Assembly: GCA_035528905.1 (NCBI GenBank)
Contig: DATKXU010000039.1
Coordinates: 1-64,000 of the forward strand
DNA from: DATKXU01 sp035528905
Lineage (GTDB): Bacteria; Armatimonadota; UBA5829; DTJY01
Length of the DNA: 64,000 nucleotides
Direction: 5' to 3'
The position numbers and the translations under genes are program-made. How positions within the stretch are numbered: position 1 is the stretch's first letter; every line of letters starts with the position of its first letter. The notes below the pieces were generated by a model. That model did no database searches, was not told the DNA's origin, and worked only from the letters and a program-made list of their open reading frames with translations. Shown here in pieces: positions 51,572 to 60,154 of this stretch.

Positions 51572-53011
51572 CTACCCAGCCTTATCCTCCTCGAAGGCCT
51601 CGATGCCCAGGAGGCGGGCGAGGTTGAGCGCCTGCTTGCGCCAGTCGCCGTAAATAGTGACGCGGTGCCAGGCAGCGACATGGCTATCCCAATTGCTCAG
51701 GATGCGCTCGGCGTCGGTCCTTGCCGCGAGCTTCGTTCTGCACGCTTTCGGCTCATCCAGGTTTCGCGTAGTCTTGCCGGTGTGGATGACCATGCGCCTG
51801 CTCTTCGCATTCATCTGCAGCGTGGTCACGATCTTGTCCACCGGCAGAAGCGACTGAATCGAAGCGCCTTTGTTATCCTCCGCATGGGATCGGATGATGT
51901 ACGGATTTGCCTTTCCCTTCGGGCCGAAGACACGGTTCGTGGAGACACAATGGGCGTAGACAATCTCGCTCTTCGACGTATCAATCACCGGATCGGAGAC
52001 GAATCCGGGCCGACCGGTCAGATAGCGCATCATTAGCTGAGCGCAGGTCGAGTTCAAGTCGCCCTCGCACACGCCGGCGCCGCCGTCGTTATTCATCTGG
52101 AAGTGGGAAAGGCACGGATAGGCGCTCATCCGCCCGGAGTAGGACATCCCCAGGCAATCCACAGTCACCGCGTCGGCGTGCTTATCGGCGGCGGCCCGGC
52201 TCAGCGCGAGGTACATTCCGGCTGACTTGACGATCTCCGCGCGCGTGGGCTCTACTACCTTCTTTGCCTGCGAAATCCAGAAGTCGGCCCACTTCTCAGC
52301 CTCGCGCTCGTCTGCCTTCGAGTAATAAGATGCCAGCTCCTCAGAGCCGATGCGGGCCACGTTAGCGCCGAGAAGGGCCTTGATCCGCTCGGCGGCATTG
52401 GCGACGTCGCGATCTGTAACGTCGAGGATTGTGGACTCCTTCATGGCCCTTATGACCTCGAACAGGCGCGCTGCAGAAACTACATCCTGGAAGTCGGACG
52501 AGCACACAGTCACCACCCGCAAGTTCTCGCGCCTAGCGATGCCGGTCGCCTGCAGCACCTCGTGCGTCCCGCCGAACAGGTCATCCACAAGAACGACCGG
52601 CTTCCCGCTGCCTATCATATGAGCCGGCACGCCGGTATGGAGGCCGAGCGCGTAGACCAGATAGCCGTCAACGTCGCCGGACTCCTTCAGGATCGCCTGG
52701 GCCTCGTCCGCATCGTGCGCCGTCTTTACTGTAAAAGCGATTCCGGGACACGCCGCCTCGAGCCTGGCCGTCAACTCCTTAGCGCGGCCTGCGTAGTCGT
52801 AATCCTTCGTGGGCCAGGTGGGAGTTCCCGGAGGCATGTGGCTGAAGACCAGAGTGACCCTAGCCTTGCTCTTCGGGAAGATGGGCGTTATGCTAATCGG
52901 CCCTGCAGCCAGAACCGACTCCGAAAGCGGAAAAAGCATCAGGCAAGCCGCCGTCCCTCCAGCAGCCTGGAGAAACCGCCGCCGGCTGACCACACACCGA
53001 TGCCTTGTCAT
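51572..53011 (-). CDS. Tat-exported fucose/arabinose-isomerase-like protein
   Basis: 479 residues from ATG 53011, preceded by AGGAGG. The Tat signal VSRRRFLQAAGGTAACLM is at residues 8-25. The rest resembles the L-fucose isomerase-like fold: SGDVDGYLVYALGLHTGVP, DRDVANAAERIKALLGANVA, AVTVDCLGMSYSGRMSAYPC, and GVCEGDLNSTCAQLMMRYLT, where a Glu and Asp may bind metal. Cytosolic isomerases of this fold are large; a periplasmic version is uncommon and its activity is unproven. It is divergent from the large hydrolase at 53212 and 69 bases before rhaI. Confidence 0.8.
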   Translation of the reverse strand: MTRHRCVVSRRRFLQAAGGTAACLMLFPLSESVLAAGPISITPIFPKSKARVTLVFSHMPPGTPTWPTKDYDYAGRAKELTARLEAACPGIAFTVKTAHDADEAQAILKESGDVDGYLVYALGLHTGVPAHMIGSGKPVVLVDDLFGGTHEVLQATGIARRENLRVVTVCSSDFQDVVSAARLFEVIRAMKESTILDVTDRDVANAAERIKALLGANVARIGSEELASYYSKADEREAEKWADFWISQAKKVVEPTRAEIVKSAGMYLALSRAAADKHADAVTVDCLGMSYSGRMSAYPCLSHFQMNNDGGAGVCEGDLNSTCAQLMMRYLTGRPGFVSDPVIDTSKSEIVYAHCVSTNRVFGPKGKANPYIIRSHAEDNKGASIQSLLPVDKIVTTLQMNAKSRRMVIHTGKTTRNLDEPKACRTKLAARTDAERILSNWDSHVAAWHRVTIYGDWRKQALNLARLLGIEAFEEDKAG

Positions 53012-53211
53012 GTCGAGAGACCTCCTGTGAGAATACCGGCAGAGCGCATGAGCAAGTCCATGCGCCCATTTAGCAATTTCGACCTCCTCACACCAAAATC
53101 CTGTCCGCCATGCCGACTGGGCAGGGCATCGGCGCATACGGGTAGAATAGGCTATTGTTTGCCATTGCGGCGCCCAGCAAAAGTACGTTTCGGGAAGGGG
53201 ATAAACTCGCT

Positions 53212-56200
53212 GTGTTCAACCTGGAAAGGATTCTACCGGCAGCGTGCCTGGCGTCAGCGCTTCTGTTTACCTGCCTCAACCAGGGCCATGCGCGAGAATG
53301 CACGGCAGCGCTCGCCAGAACAAACATGCCCGGAGAGGACCCTGCGCTAGTTGACGCGCTGTCCGTTCAACTCCAAGAGGCCGGCTACACGGTGTCGGAG
53401 CTGGATGCCGCGCATTTGTGTGACCCGCGAGCAATCGCCAAGGACAAGTTCGACCTGCTCGTCCTCCCAAACGCATCAACGCTTCCGGCGAAGTCAGGCC
53501 GTCCGATAGACAATTACCTCAGCCAGGGCGGGAACATCATCGCGCTGAAGACCCCGGTCTGGCAGAGCGCGCTCATGAGAGCAGGCGGAGGGTGGATTGA
53601 CCGCGAGCAGTACCAGCGAGAGAAGGCAGGCCGCTTGCCGGAGAATGTGCTGTTTGGCTTCAGCCCCGACGGCATCTCGGGCTGGCAGCGATCGAGCGAC
53701 ACCATGCAGAATCCAACATCCCATGAAACAGTTGCCGACGGGCCTCCCGGCGGCTCACGTGCGCTCCGCGTGTTCATCCCAAACCTGCGGGGCTGGGACA
53801 CCTTCCTGTCCCCGAAAATCGAGAATCCCTTCCCGAAGGGGCACACGCTGACCGTCTTCTCGGCAAAAGGTGATGCGAGGACGAAGCAGCTCAGCGTGGA
53901 GTGGATGGAGAAAGACGGCTCGCGCTGGATCGCCGTCGTGCCTCTTTTCGCTGAGTGGAAGCAGTACATCCTCGAGCCGAAGGATTTCCGGTTTTACGAG
54001 AGCAATCCGAAGCGTGGAGGCCAGGGCGACTGCCTCAATCCCGAAAACGCCGAACGCCTGACCGTCGGGCTGATCTCCGGCTGCCTCGGAGGGAAGCATG
54101 AGTACTGGATTGGCCCGATCGGGACGGCAGGCGTGAATCCCGAATACGACGAATACCTGGCCGCGAAAAACGTTCCTGTTCTAGATACGCTATCCCCCGG
54201 CTACAAATTCTTCGACATCACGAATGCCGCCGGCTTGAAGGTCCGGCGTGACCAGGTTTTAGTATCGGATGGCCCGGTGGCAATGCCGTCCGTCATGCGC
54301 TCGGCGCAGCCGAGGCCGCGCGGAGCCGGCTTCGACAAAGGCTCGCCGTGGCGCTGGATACCGCTTCTCGAGGCGGACACGAAGGCAGGGAACTGGTGCG
54401 GCGCCCCGGCAACCATCTTCGTGAACACAGAGGGCGAGTACAAAGGTGGAATCTGGGCGTCTTTCGGAATTGGCGACTCCAAGTGGTACAAGACACCTGC
54501 GGCGCTTCGGATGGTGCGGCAGATCGCCGAGCGCATCAGGAACGGCGTGTTTCTAGTTGACGGCGGCACGAGTTTCTACACGTACTTCGACGACCAGGAG
54601 ATCAAGCTCGGTCTCCAGGCAATCAATCTGAGCGATCACAGCCACCCCGGCGTCACGGCGCAGGTGACGCTCGTTGATACAAAGACGGGCAAGTGCGCAG
54701 TGACACGCCAGTGGCCGCTCGACATGAGACCCGGCGAGCGAGATATAGTCGCCGATACCTGGAAGCCCGACCGATGGCCCGACGGCGGCTTCATCGCCAC
54801 CGCTGAGATCGTCGAGAACGGGAAAGTCATTGACCGCGTCGCGCACGACGTTCACATCTGGCGGCCAAAGGAGGAAAAGGAATTCGTCACGGTAAAGAAC
54901 GGCGATTTCGTGCTTCGCGGCAAGCGCTGGCGCGCGCACGGCGTGAACTACATGCCGTCGTCGGACATCGGCATTGACGACTGGGAGTACTTCGAGTACT
55001 GGCTTGGCGCGCGCTCCTATGATCCCGAAGTTATCGAGCGTGACCTAGAGCACATCAAGGAATTGGGCCTGAATTCCGTCAGCATCTTCATCTTGCACGA
55101 GTCGGCGAGAGACCAGAACCTGCTCGATTTGCTCAGGCGGCTCGACAAGTTGGGCTTGAAGGCGAACCTGGCGCTTCGCCCCGGCACACCGATGGACTTC
55201 CTGTGGCCGCAGATGCGCGACATCATCGAATATTACCGCCTCTGGGAGAACGACACGATTTTCGCGTATGATCTGGCATGGGAGCCGATGTTCGGCACAC
55301 ACGATGAGCGGAAACGGTGGGATTCCGCCTGGGAGCAATGGATTGTCGAGCGATACGAGAGCATCGAGAACGCTGAGAAGGACTGGGGCTATCCGGTTCC
55401 CAGAGATCAGTCCGGCAAGGTGACCAATCCATCTCACGAGCAGACGGATGCCGATGGAGACTGGAGGCGGATGGTCGCGGCATACCGAAGATTCCTCGAT
55501 ACCCTCCTATACAAGAAGTACAGCTCCGCCCGAAGGCTCGTGCGCAGCATTGATCCAAACCACCTGGTAAGCTTCCGAATGGCGGGCGCCGGAGATCCGA
55601 CCTTCCGCTGGGGGGGACGCATTCCGTATGACTTTCCATATCTGGCAGGCGGAGTGGATTTCCTCGGCCCTGAGGCTTACGGGCAGATCGGCGACTGGCA
55701 GCGGGTCAAGTCCGGCTGGTTCGAGTTCGAGTACGCACGCTGTGTCGCCCCTGGAAAGCCAATGGTTTGGGCCGAAGTGGGGCAAAGCGTGTGGGAGATC
55801 GGCCGCATGGAATCCCCGCCCGAACTCCTCCACTTCCAGGCAGACTACTGCCGGGATTTCTACCGCATGCTGATCGCCAGCGGAGCGGATGGAGTCTTCT
55901 TCTGGTGGTATCCCGGCGGGTTCCGGTGCCACGAGAACAGCGACTTCGGGATCATCAACCCCGACGGCTCGGACCGGCCGGTCAGCAAAGCAATTCGGAA
56001 GCAGGCCGCCGGGTTTCTGAACGGCCCCGACGCCAAGCCGATTGACTACTGGATCGAGATTGACCGCGACCTGCATCCCGACGGCGTCACGGGCATCTAC
56101 GACGCTGCAAAGGACGAGTTCTGGAAGGCGATTGACGCGCGCCGCGCGCCGGGCTTGAAGACCGCCGGCATGGGCACAACTTCAGCCGGTTGTCCGCTGA

Positions 56201-56640
56201 TCGCCGTCGGAGACACGCCATGCAACGGTACCAACCCGCCGAAATATCTCGATGCGGCCTTCGATGCCGTCCGAGTATTGGATGCCGATGGAAAGTGGGT
56301 TTTAGTCAAGAAAGGCCAAACCGTCGAAGTTCGCGCGGATCAGCCCGTTCGCGCGGAAGTCGAGCTGACGAACCTGGGCTTGGCGGAGCTGCTGCCGCCT
56401 TCAAGACCGCAAGTATCCGGGAAAGTCTATGTCACCGCCTGGCGAGGCAGCAAAAAGATGGTATATCCACTGCCGTCTGCCGTGCCGCATCTCGGCTCGC
56501 TGGCCGTGAGTGAACTCCACCTCGCGCCGGCTGGTCTGACGGAGCCGACCGAGGTAACGATCACCTTCGAGGTGAAGGGCCGGACGCCTTTCGGAGAGAA
56601 GTTCAGGCTTACTCTGATACCTACAACACAAGGAGATTGA
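53212..56640 (+). CDS. Large exported clan-A-like glycoside hydrolase, family unassigned
   Basis: 1142 residues from GTG 53212, with AAGGGG about 11 bases upstream. A signal peptide covers about residues 1-28 (ILPAACLASALLFTCL). An N-terminal Rossmann-like glutamine-amidotransferase-type segment is followed by a beta-sandwich (TLTVFSAKGDARTKQLSVEW) and an Ig-like region (VTAQVTLVDTKTG). From about residue 570 a TIM barrel begins with RAHGVNYMPSSDIGIDDWEY; putative acid Glu is in FAYDLAWEPMFG and nucleophile Glu in PMVWAEVGQSVWE. A C-terminal Ig-like domain ends the protein. It resembles GH5/GH42/GH2-type enzymes but I cannot name a family. Substrate unknown. Confidence 0.82.
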   Translation: MFNLERILPAACLASALLFTCLNQGHARECTAALARTNMPGEDPALVDALSVQLQEAGYTVSELDAAHLCDPRAIAKDKFDLLVLPNASTLPAKSGRPIDNYLSQGGNIIALKTPVWQSALMRAGGGWIDREQYQREKAGRLPENVLFGFSPDGISGWQRSSDTMQNPTSHETVADGPPGGSRALRVFIPNLRGWDTFLSPKIENPFPKGHTLTVFSAKGDARTKQLSVEWMEKDGSRWIAVVPLFAEWKQYILEPKDFRFYESNPKRGGQGDCLNPENAERLTVGLISGCLGGKHEYWIGPIGTAGVNPEYDEYLAAKNVPVLDTLSPGYKFFDITNAAGLKVRRDQVLVSDGPVAMPSVMRSAQPRPRGAGFDKGSPWRWIPLLEADTKAGNWCGAPATIFVNTEGEYKGGIWASFGIGDSKWYKTPAALRMVRQIAERIRNGVFLVDGGTSFYTYFDDQEIKLGLQAINLSDHSHPGVTAQVTLVDTKTGKCAVTRQWPLDMRPGERDIVADTWKPDRWPDGGFIATAEIVENGKVIDRVAHDVHIWRPKEEKEFVTVKNGDFVLRGKRWRAHGVNYMPSSDIGIDDWEYFEYWLGARSYDPEVIERDLEHIKELGLNSVSIFILHESARDQNLLDLLRRLDKLGLKANLALRPGTPMDFLWPQMRDIIEYYRLWENDTIFAYDLAWEPMFGTHDERKRWDSAWEQWIVERYESIENAEKDWGYPVPRDQSGKVTNPSHEQTDADGDWRRMVAAYRRFLDTLLYKKYSSARRLVRSIDPNHLVSFRMAGAGDPTFRWGGRIPYDFPYLAGGVDFLGPEAYGQIGDWQRVKSGWFEFEYARCVAPGKPMVWAEVGQSVWEIGRMESPPELLHFQADYCRDFYRMLIASGADGVFFWWYPGGFRCHENSDFGIINPDGSDRPVSKAIRKQAAGFLNGPDAKPIDYWIEIDRDLHPDGVTGIYDAAKDEFWKAIDARRAPGLKTAGMGTTSAGCPLIAVGDTPCNGTNPPKYLDAAFDAVRVLDADGKWVLVKKGQTVEVRADQPVRAEVELTNLGLAELLPPSRPQVSGKVYVTAWRGSKKMVYPLPSAVPHLGSLAVSELHLAPAGLTEPTEVTITFEVKGRTPFGEKFRLTLIPTTQGD

Positions 56641-56647
56641 CCAAACC

Positions 56648-56701
56648 ATGACACAATTGATTGCCGCCGCACTTGTGATTGTCAGCCTGGCAGCAACTTG
56701 A
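56648..56701 (+). pseudogene. Signal-peptide-only gene remnant
   Basis: ATG 56648 opens a 17-residue frame MTQLIAAALVIVSLAAT that stops at TGA 56699-56701. It is preceded by AGGAGATTG and looks like a signal peptide cut off soon after its hydrophobic core. The following 140 bases hold no continuation I can recognise. It is either a truncated gene or a very short peptide. Confidence 0.45.
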
Positions 56702-56741
56702 CATTCTACCTGACGCCGAGCCGGTAGCGAATCACCCGATC

Positions 56742-56764
56742 CCTTAGGGCCTCCCGGCCTAAGG
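56742..56764 (+). promoter_or_regulatory. Hairpin in the leader of the xylose-isomerase-like gene
   Basis: CCTTAGG (56742-56748) and CCTAAGG (56758-56764) form a 7-bp stem that extends to about 9 bp with one bulged G. A further GCGGC/GCCGC stem lies at about 56782-56807. The region is G+C-rich and structured, as expected for a leader or weak attenuator before ATG 56850. No riboswitch class is assigned. Confidence 0.35.
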
Positions 56765-56849
56765 AGGTAAACCCCGGGGGCGCGGCTAATCCCCTTATGA
56801 GGCCGCCGACTATCCTTTGCCAGCATGAATCCTAATCTGGAGGACTGAC

Positions 56850-57884
56850 ATGGCTGAGTACAAGCAGTATAGATATACCGCCGGGCCGTGGAACGTCCAC
56901 ACGGGCGCCGATCCGTTCGGCCCACCGGTGCGCGACGAGATCGCGTTCGCCGATAAGGTGGCTAAGCTCAAGCAGATAGGCTACCACGGCATTCAGTTCC
57001 ACGACGATGATGTCGTGAGCGCCGATGCCGATGCGGCGACGACTGAAACGGTCGCCGCTCAGGTAAAGAGAATCCTTGACGATCACGGCATGGTCGCGGA
57101 GTTCGTAGCGCCCAGGCTTTGGGAAGATCCACGCACGATTGATGGCGCAGTCACCTCCAATTCGGCTGAGGACCGGAAGTATGCCCTCGAGCGCTCACTG
57201 AGAACGATTGACATCGCGAACATGCTCGGCACGAAGAATATCGTGCTCTGGCCGGCCCGTGAGGGCACGTACATCCGGGAGTCGAAGGACTCCGTCGCCA
57301 TGATAGGGCGGCTTCTCGATTATCTCAACGCCCTGCTGGCGCACGACAAGGACATCAGAATCCTCGGCGAAATGAAGCCGAATGAGCCGATGGATCAGGC
57401 GTACTGTCCGACGGTCGGGCATTTCATCGGGCTGGCTTACCGGACGGACGACCCGAGCCGCGTGGGCGCACTGATCGAGAGCGCACACTGCTGGCTCGCC
57501 GGTCTCGACCCGTCGGAGGAGATGGCATACGCCCTCTGGCATAAGAAGCTGTGGGGCGTGCACCTCAACGATCAGAACGGCATGAAGTTCGACGAGGACA
57601 AGGCATTCGGCGCAGTAAACCTGAGGGCCGCATTCAACCAGGTTCGCGTTCTGGAGAAAAACGGATACGGGCGGAACGGCGAGATGGTCGGCTTCGACGT
57701 CAAGGCGATGCGCACTCAGCCCCAGGCTAAGTCCTACGAGCATCTGGCGAACAGCAAGCGCATTTTCGAGAACCTCCTTGCCGTCGCGCGCTCGATTGAT
57801 GACGCGGAGGTCGAGGCGCTCCGCGCCGCACGGGATTATGAAGGCCTGGAGATGCTCATCATCAGCAAACTGATGGGCAGATAG
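56850..57884 (+). CDS. Xylose isomerase-like TIM-barrel protein (short form)
   Basis: 344 residues from ATG 56850 (GGAGG upstream). Sequence order follows XylA: GPWNVHTGADPFGPPVRDEI, metal/catalytic GEMKPNEPMDQAYCPTVGHF with E174 and K176, ALIESAHCWLAGLDPSEE with Glu and His, and ALWHKKLWGVHLNDQNGMKF with the metal Asp residues. It is about 100 residues shorter than classical XylA but keeps its active-site blocks. It probably interconverts an aldose and a ketose, with D-xylose the most likely. Transketolase follows 174 bases downstream, consistent with entry into the pentose phosphate pathway. No xylulokinase is in the window. Confidence 0.85.
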   Translation: MAEYKQYRYTAGPWNVHTGADPFGPPVRDEIAFADKVAKLKQIGYHGIQFHDDDVVSADADAATTETVAAQVKRILDDHGMVAEFVAPRLWEDPRTIDGAVTSNSAEDRKYALERSLRTIDIANMLGTKNIVLWPAREGTYIRESKDSVAMIGRLLDYLNALLAHDKDIRILGEMKPNEPMDQAYCPTVGHFIGLAYRTDDPSRVGALIESAHCWLAGLDPSEEMAYALWHKKLWGVHLNDQNGMKFDEDKAFGAVNLRAAFNQVRVLEKNGYGRNGEMVGFDVKAMRTQPQAKSYEHLANSKRIFENLLAVARSIDDAEVEALRAARDYEGLEMLIISKLMGR

Positions 57885-58058
57885 AGTCACCCTACTCGAG
57901 CGGCCCACAGTGGCGAATCCGTCGAGGCCCGCAAACCTCGGACTTCACCGCTGCGCAAGACCCACACAGGAGGGTGTTCAACTTCGCAGGTAGAATAGTA
58001 ACCTATGATGCAACGAACGCAGACCGCGAGCGTAATCAGAAACACAGGGGGAGAGTAA

Positions 58059-60062
58059 ATGGGATTGGAACAGCTTGAAACCACCGTGTCCCAGGACGAA
58101 ATCCGCAGGCTGGAGGCAATCGCGCAGGAGCTTCGGGCCTACGACATTGCTTCCATCTATGCGGCGACGACCGGGCATCCAGGCGGGACACTTTCCATCA
58201 TAGACGTAGCCGCCGTGCTGTACTTCCATACACTGAACCACCGACCGGACGATCCGTGCTGGGACGGGCGCGACAGAGTATTCTGGTCCGCGGGCCACAA
58301 GGCGCCGGCGCTGTACGTCACCCTCGCGCGAGCAGGCTACTTCCCAATCGAGGAAGCAATGTGCCTCCGGCAGCTTGGCAGCCCGTGCCAGGGACATCCG
58401 AACTCCCTCGAGCTCTGCGGGATTGAGATATCGAGTGGCTCGCTCGGACAGGGCCTGGGGGTGTCGGTAGGAGCGGCGCTCGCCGCGCGACTCGACGGCG
58501 CCTCCCACAGGGTCTACTGTATCATGGGCGACGGCGAGCAGCAAGAAGGCAGCATCTGGGAAGCGGCGATGGCGGCCGGCCATTACACTCTCGACAGCCT
58601 CTGCGCCGTGGTTGACCGGAACAGGCTCCAGATTGATGGCTGGACGAAGGACGTCATGAACATCGAGCCCATCGCCGATAAGTACCGCGCGTTCGGATGG
58701 CACGTGATCGAGATAGACGGCCACAGCATCCCGCAGATCATCGCAGCCTTCGAGGAAGCAAAGACCACCAAGGGCAAACCCACAGTAATCATTGCGAACA
58801 CCATAAAGGGGAAAGGGGTCTCCTTCATGGAGGACCAGGCCGGCTGGCACGGCGTCGCACCCAAGAAGGAGCAATTCGAGACAGCCATCAAGGAGCTTCT
58901 GCCCCCCACGATTTCCCAAGATAGACTGAACGAACTGCTGGGTTACGCAGCCTCTCGGGCTGCAGAAGTGGCCAAGAAAACCCGCGAGAATCTGCCGAGA
59001 TTCTCGCGCGATTACTGGTGGAACGCGGAAGACCGGATGAAAGCGGATATAGATCCCACCCGCATGGGATTCGGTAGGAGCCTCGCCAAGTGCGGCGATG
59101 ACGAGCGAGTTGTAACCCTGCACGCGGACATCTCGAACTCGATCTGCATCACGGACTTCGAGAAGAGCAATGCCGAGCGCATGAATCGTGTATTCAGCGT
59201 CGGCATCGCGGAGCAGGACATGATGGAGGTCGCGGCCGGCCTCGCGAAGGAGGGCAAAATCCCGATCGCGGGCACCTACGGGGTCTTCGCGGCAGGCAGA
59301 TGCTGGGATCAAATCCGCACGAGCATCTGCTACCCGAACCTAAATGTGAAAATCGCCGGCGCACACGGCGGCATCTCAGTCGGCCCGGACGGCGCAACCC
59401 ACCAGGCCCTCGAAGAGATCGCGCTCATGTCCATACTACCGAATATGAAGGTGCTCGCCCCGGCGGACAGCCTCGAAACAGAGCGCGCAATGTGCTTCGC
59501 CATAAGAGAGATCGTCGGTCCGACATACATCCGGTATGCGAGGGAAGCAACGCCCATCGTGACTACGGAGCGGACGCCGTTTGTCTTCGGAAGGGCAAAC
59601 GTGATTCGCTACCGGGGCGCACGGGATAGGTTCATCGACGCATTCGAGACCGTGCTGGCCTCGGACTACAAGAATGAAAACGAAGACCTCGCCATTATCG
59701 CGTGCGGGCCGATGGTTCCGGAGGCAATGCGAGCCGCCTATATTCTGAAGGAGGACTTCGGCCTGGAGACACGTGTGGTTAACGTCCACACGATCAAGCC
59801 ACTCGACCGCGAAGCGGTAGCACGCGCGGCAGCGGAGACGGGCGCAGTCCTGACAGCAGAGGAGCACGAGGTAGGAGGCTTCGGGAACATCATAGCGAGC
59901 GCCATCCTCAGCCAGGCGCAGAGGCCGGTTGCATTCGACATGGTGGGCGTCGCTGATCGGTTCGGCGAGTCCGGCAAGCCGTGGGAATTGATGCAGGAAT
60001 TCGGCCTGACCGCCGAGCATCTCGCAGAGAAGGCGCGGGAGATTCTGAAGAAGAAGGTGTAG
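58059..60062 (+). CDS. tkt: Transketolase
   Basis: 667 residues from ATG 58059 (GGGGGAGAG upstream). TPP-binding N-terminal half: TGHPGGTLSIIDVAAVLYFH, SSGSLGQGLGVSVGAALAAR, MGDGEQQEGSIWEAAMAAG; pyrimidine half: FSVGIAEQDMMEVAAGLAKE and AHGGISVGPDGATHQALEEI; and the C-terminal domain TRVVNVHTIKPLDREAVARA. N- and C-terminal halves are fused; several bacteria and archaea keep them as two genes. It moves two-carbon units between sugar phosphates. It ends at a strong terminator. Confidence 0.96.
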   Translation: MGLEQLETTVSQDEIRRLEAIAQELRAYDIASIYAATTGHPGGTLSIIDVAAVLYFHTLNHRPDDPCWDGRDRVFWSAGHKAPALYVTLARAGYFPIEEAMCLRQLGSPCQGHPNSLELCGIEISSGSLGQGLGVSVGAALAARLDGASHRVYCIMGDGEQQEGSIWEAAMAAGHYTLDSLCAVVDRNRLQIDGWTKDVMNIEPIADKYRAFGWHVIEIDGHSIPQIIAAFEEAKTTKGKPTVIIANTIKGKGVSFMEDQAGWHGVAPKKEQFETAIKELLPPTISQDRLNELLGYAASRAAEVAKKTRENLPRFSRDYWWNAEDRMKADIDPTRMGFGRSLAKCGDDERVVTLHADISNSICITDFEKSNAERMNRVFSVGIAEQDMMEVAAGLAKEGKIPIAGTYGVFAAGRCWDQIRTSICYPNLNVKIAGAHGGISVGPDGATHQALEEIALMSILPNMKVLAPADSLETERAMCFAIREIVGPTYIRYAREATPIVTTERTPFVFGRANVIRYRGARDRFIDAFETVLASDYKNENEDLAIIACGPMVPEAMRAAYILKEDFGLETRVVNVHTIKPLDREAVARAAAETGAVLTAEEHEVGGFGNIIASAILSQAQRPVAFDMVGVADRFGESGKPWELMQEFGLTAEHLAEKAREILKKKV

Positions 60063-60083
60063 AGGCATCTGTAGCGACGACAC

Positions 60084-60122
60084 GATGAAAAGCCCCGGCA
60101 GTCGCTGCCGGGGCTTTTCATC
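60084..60122. terminator. Bidirectional intrinsic terminator after tkt
   Basis: A perfect 17-bp inverted repeat (60084-60100 with 60106-60122) with a 5-base loop; the core is GCCCCGGCA/TGCCGGGGC flanked by AAAA and TTTT, so it terminates both tkt and the minus-strand gene ending at 60155. Confidence 0.92.
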
Positions 60123-60154
60123 ATCATACCCTATTTCCGCGCGCTGCGGTCTTC

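Noticed and set aside
56702..56849. c-di-AMP (ydaO) riboswitch before the xylose-isomerase-like gene
   Set aside because: Short strings such as GGAGGTAAACC and GGCTAATCCCC resemble it, but the full core and spacing are not present.
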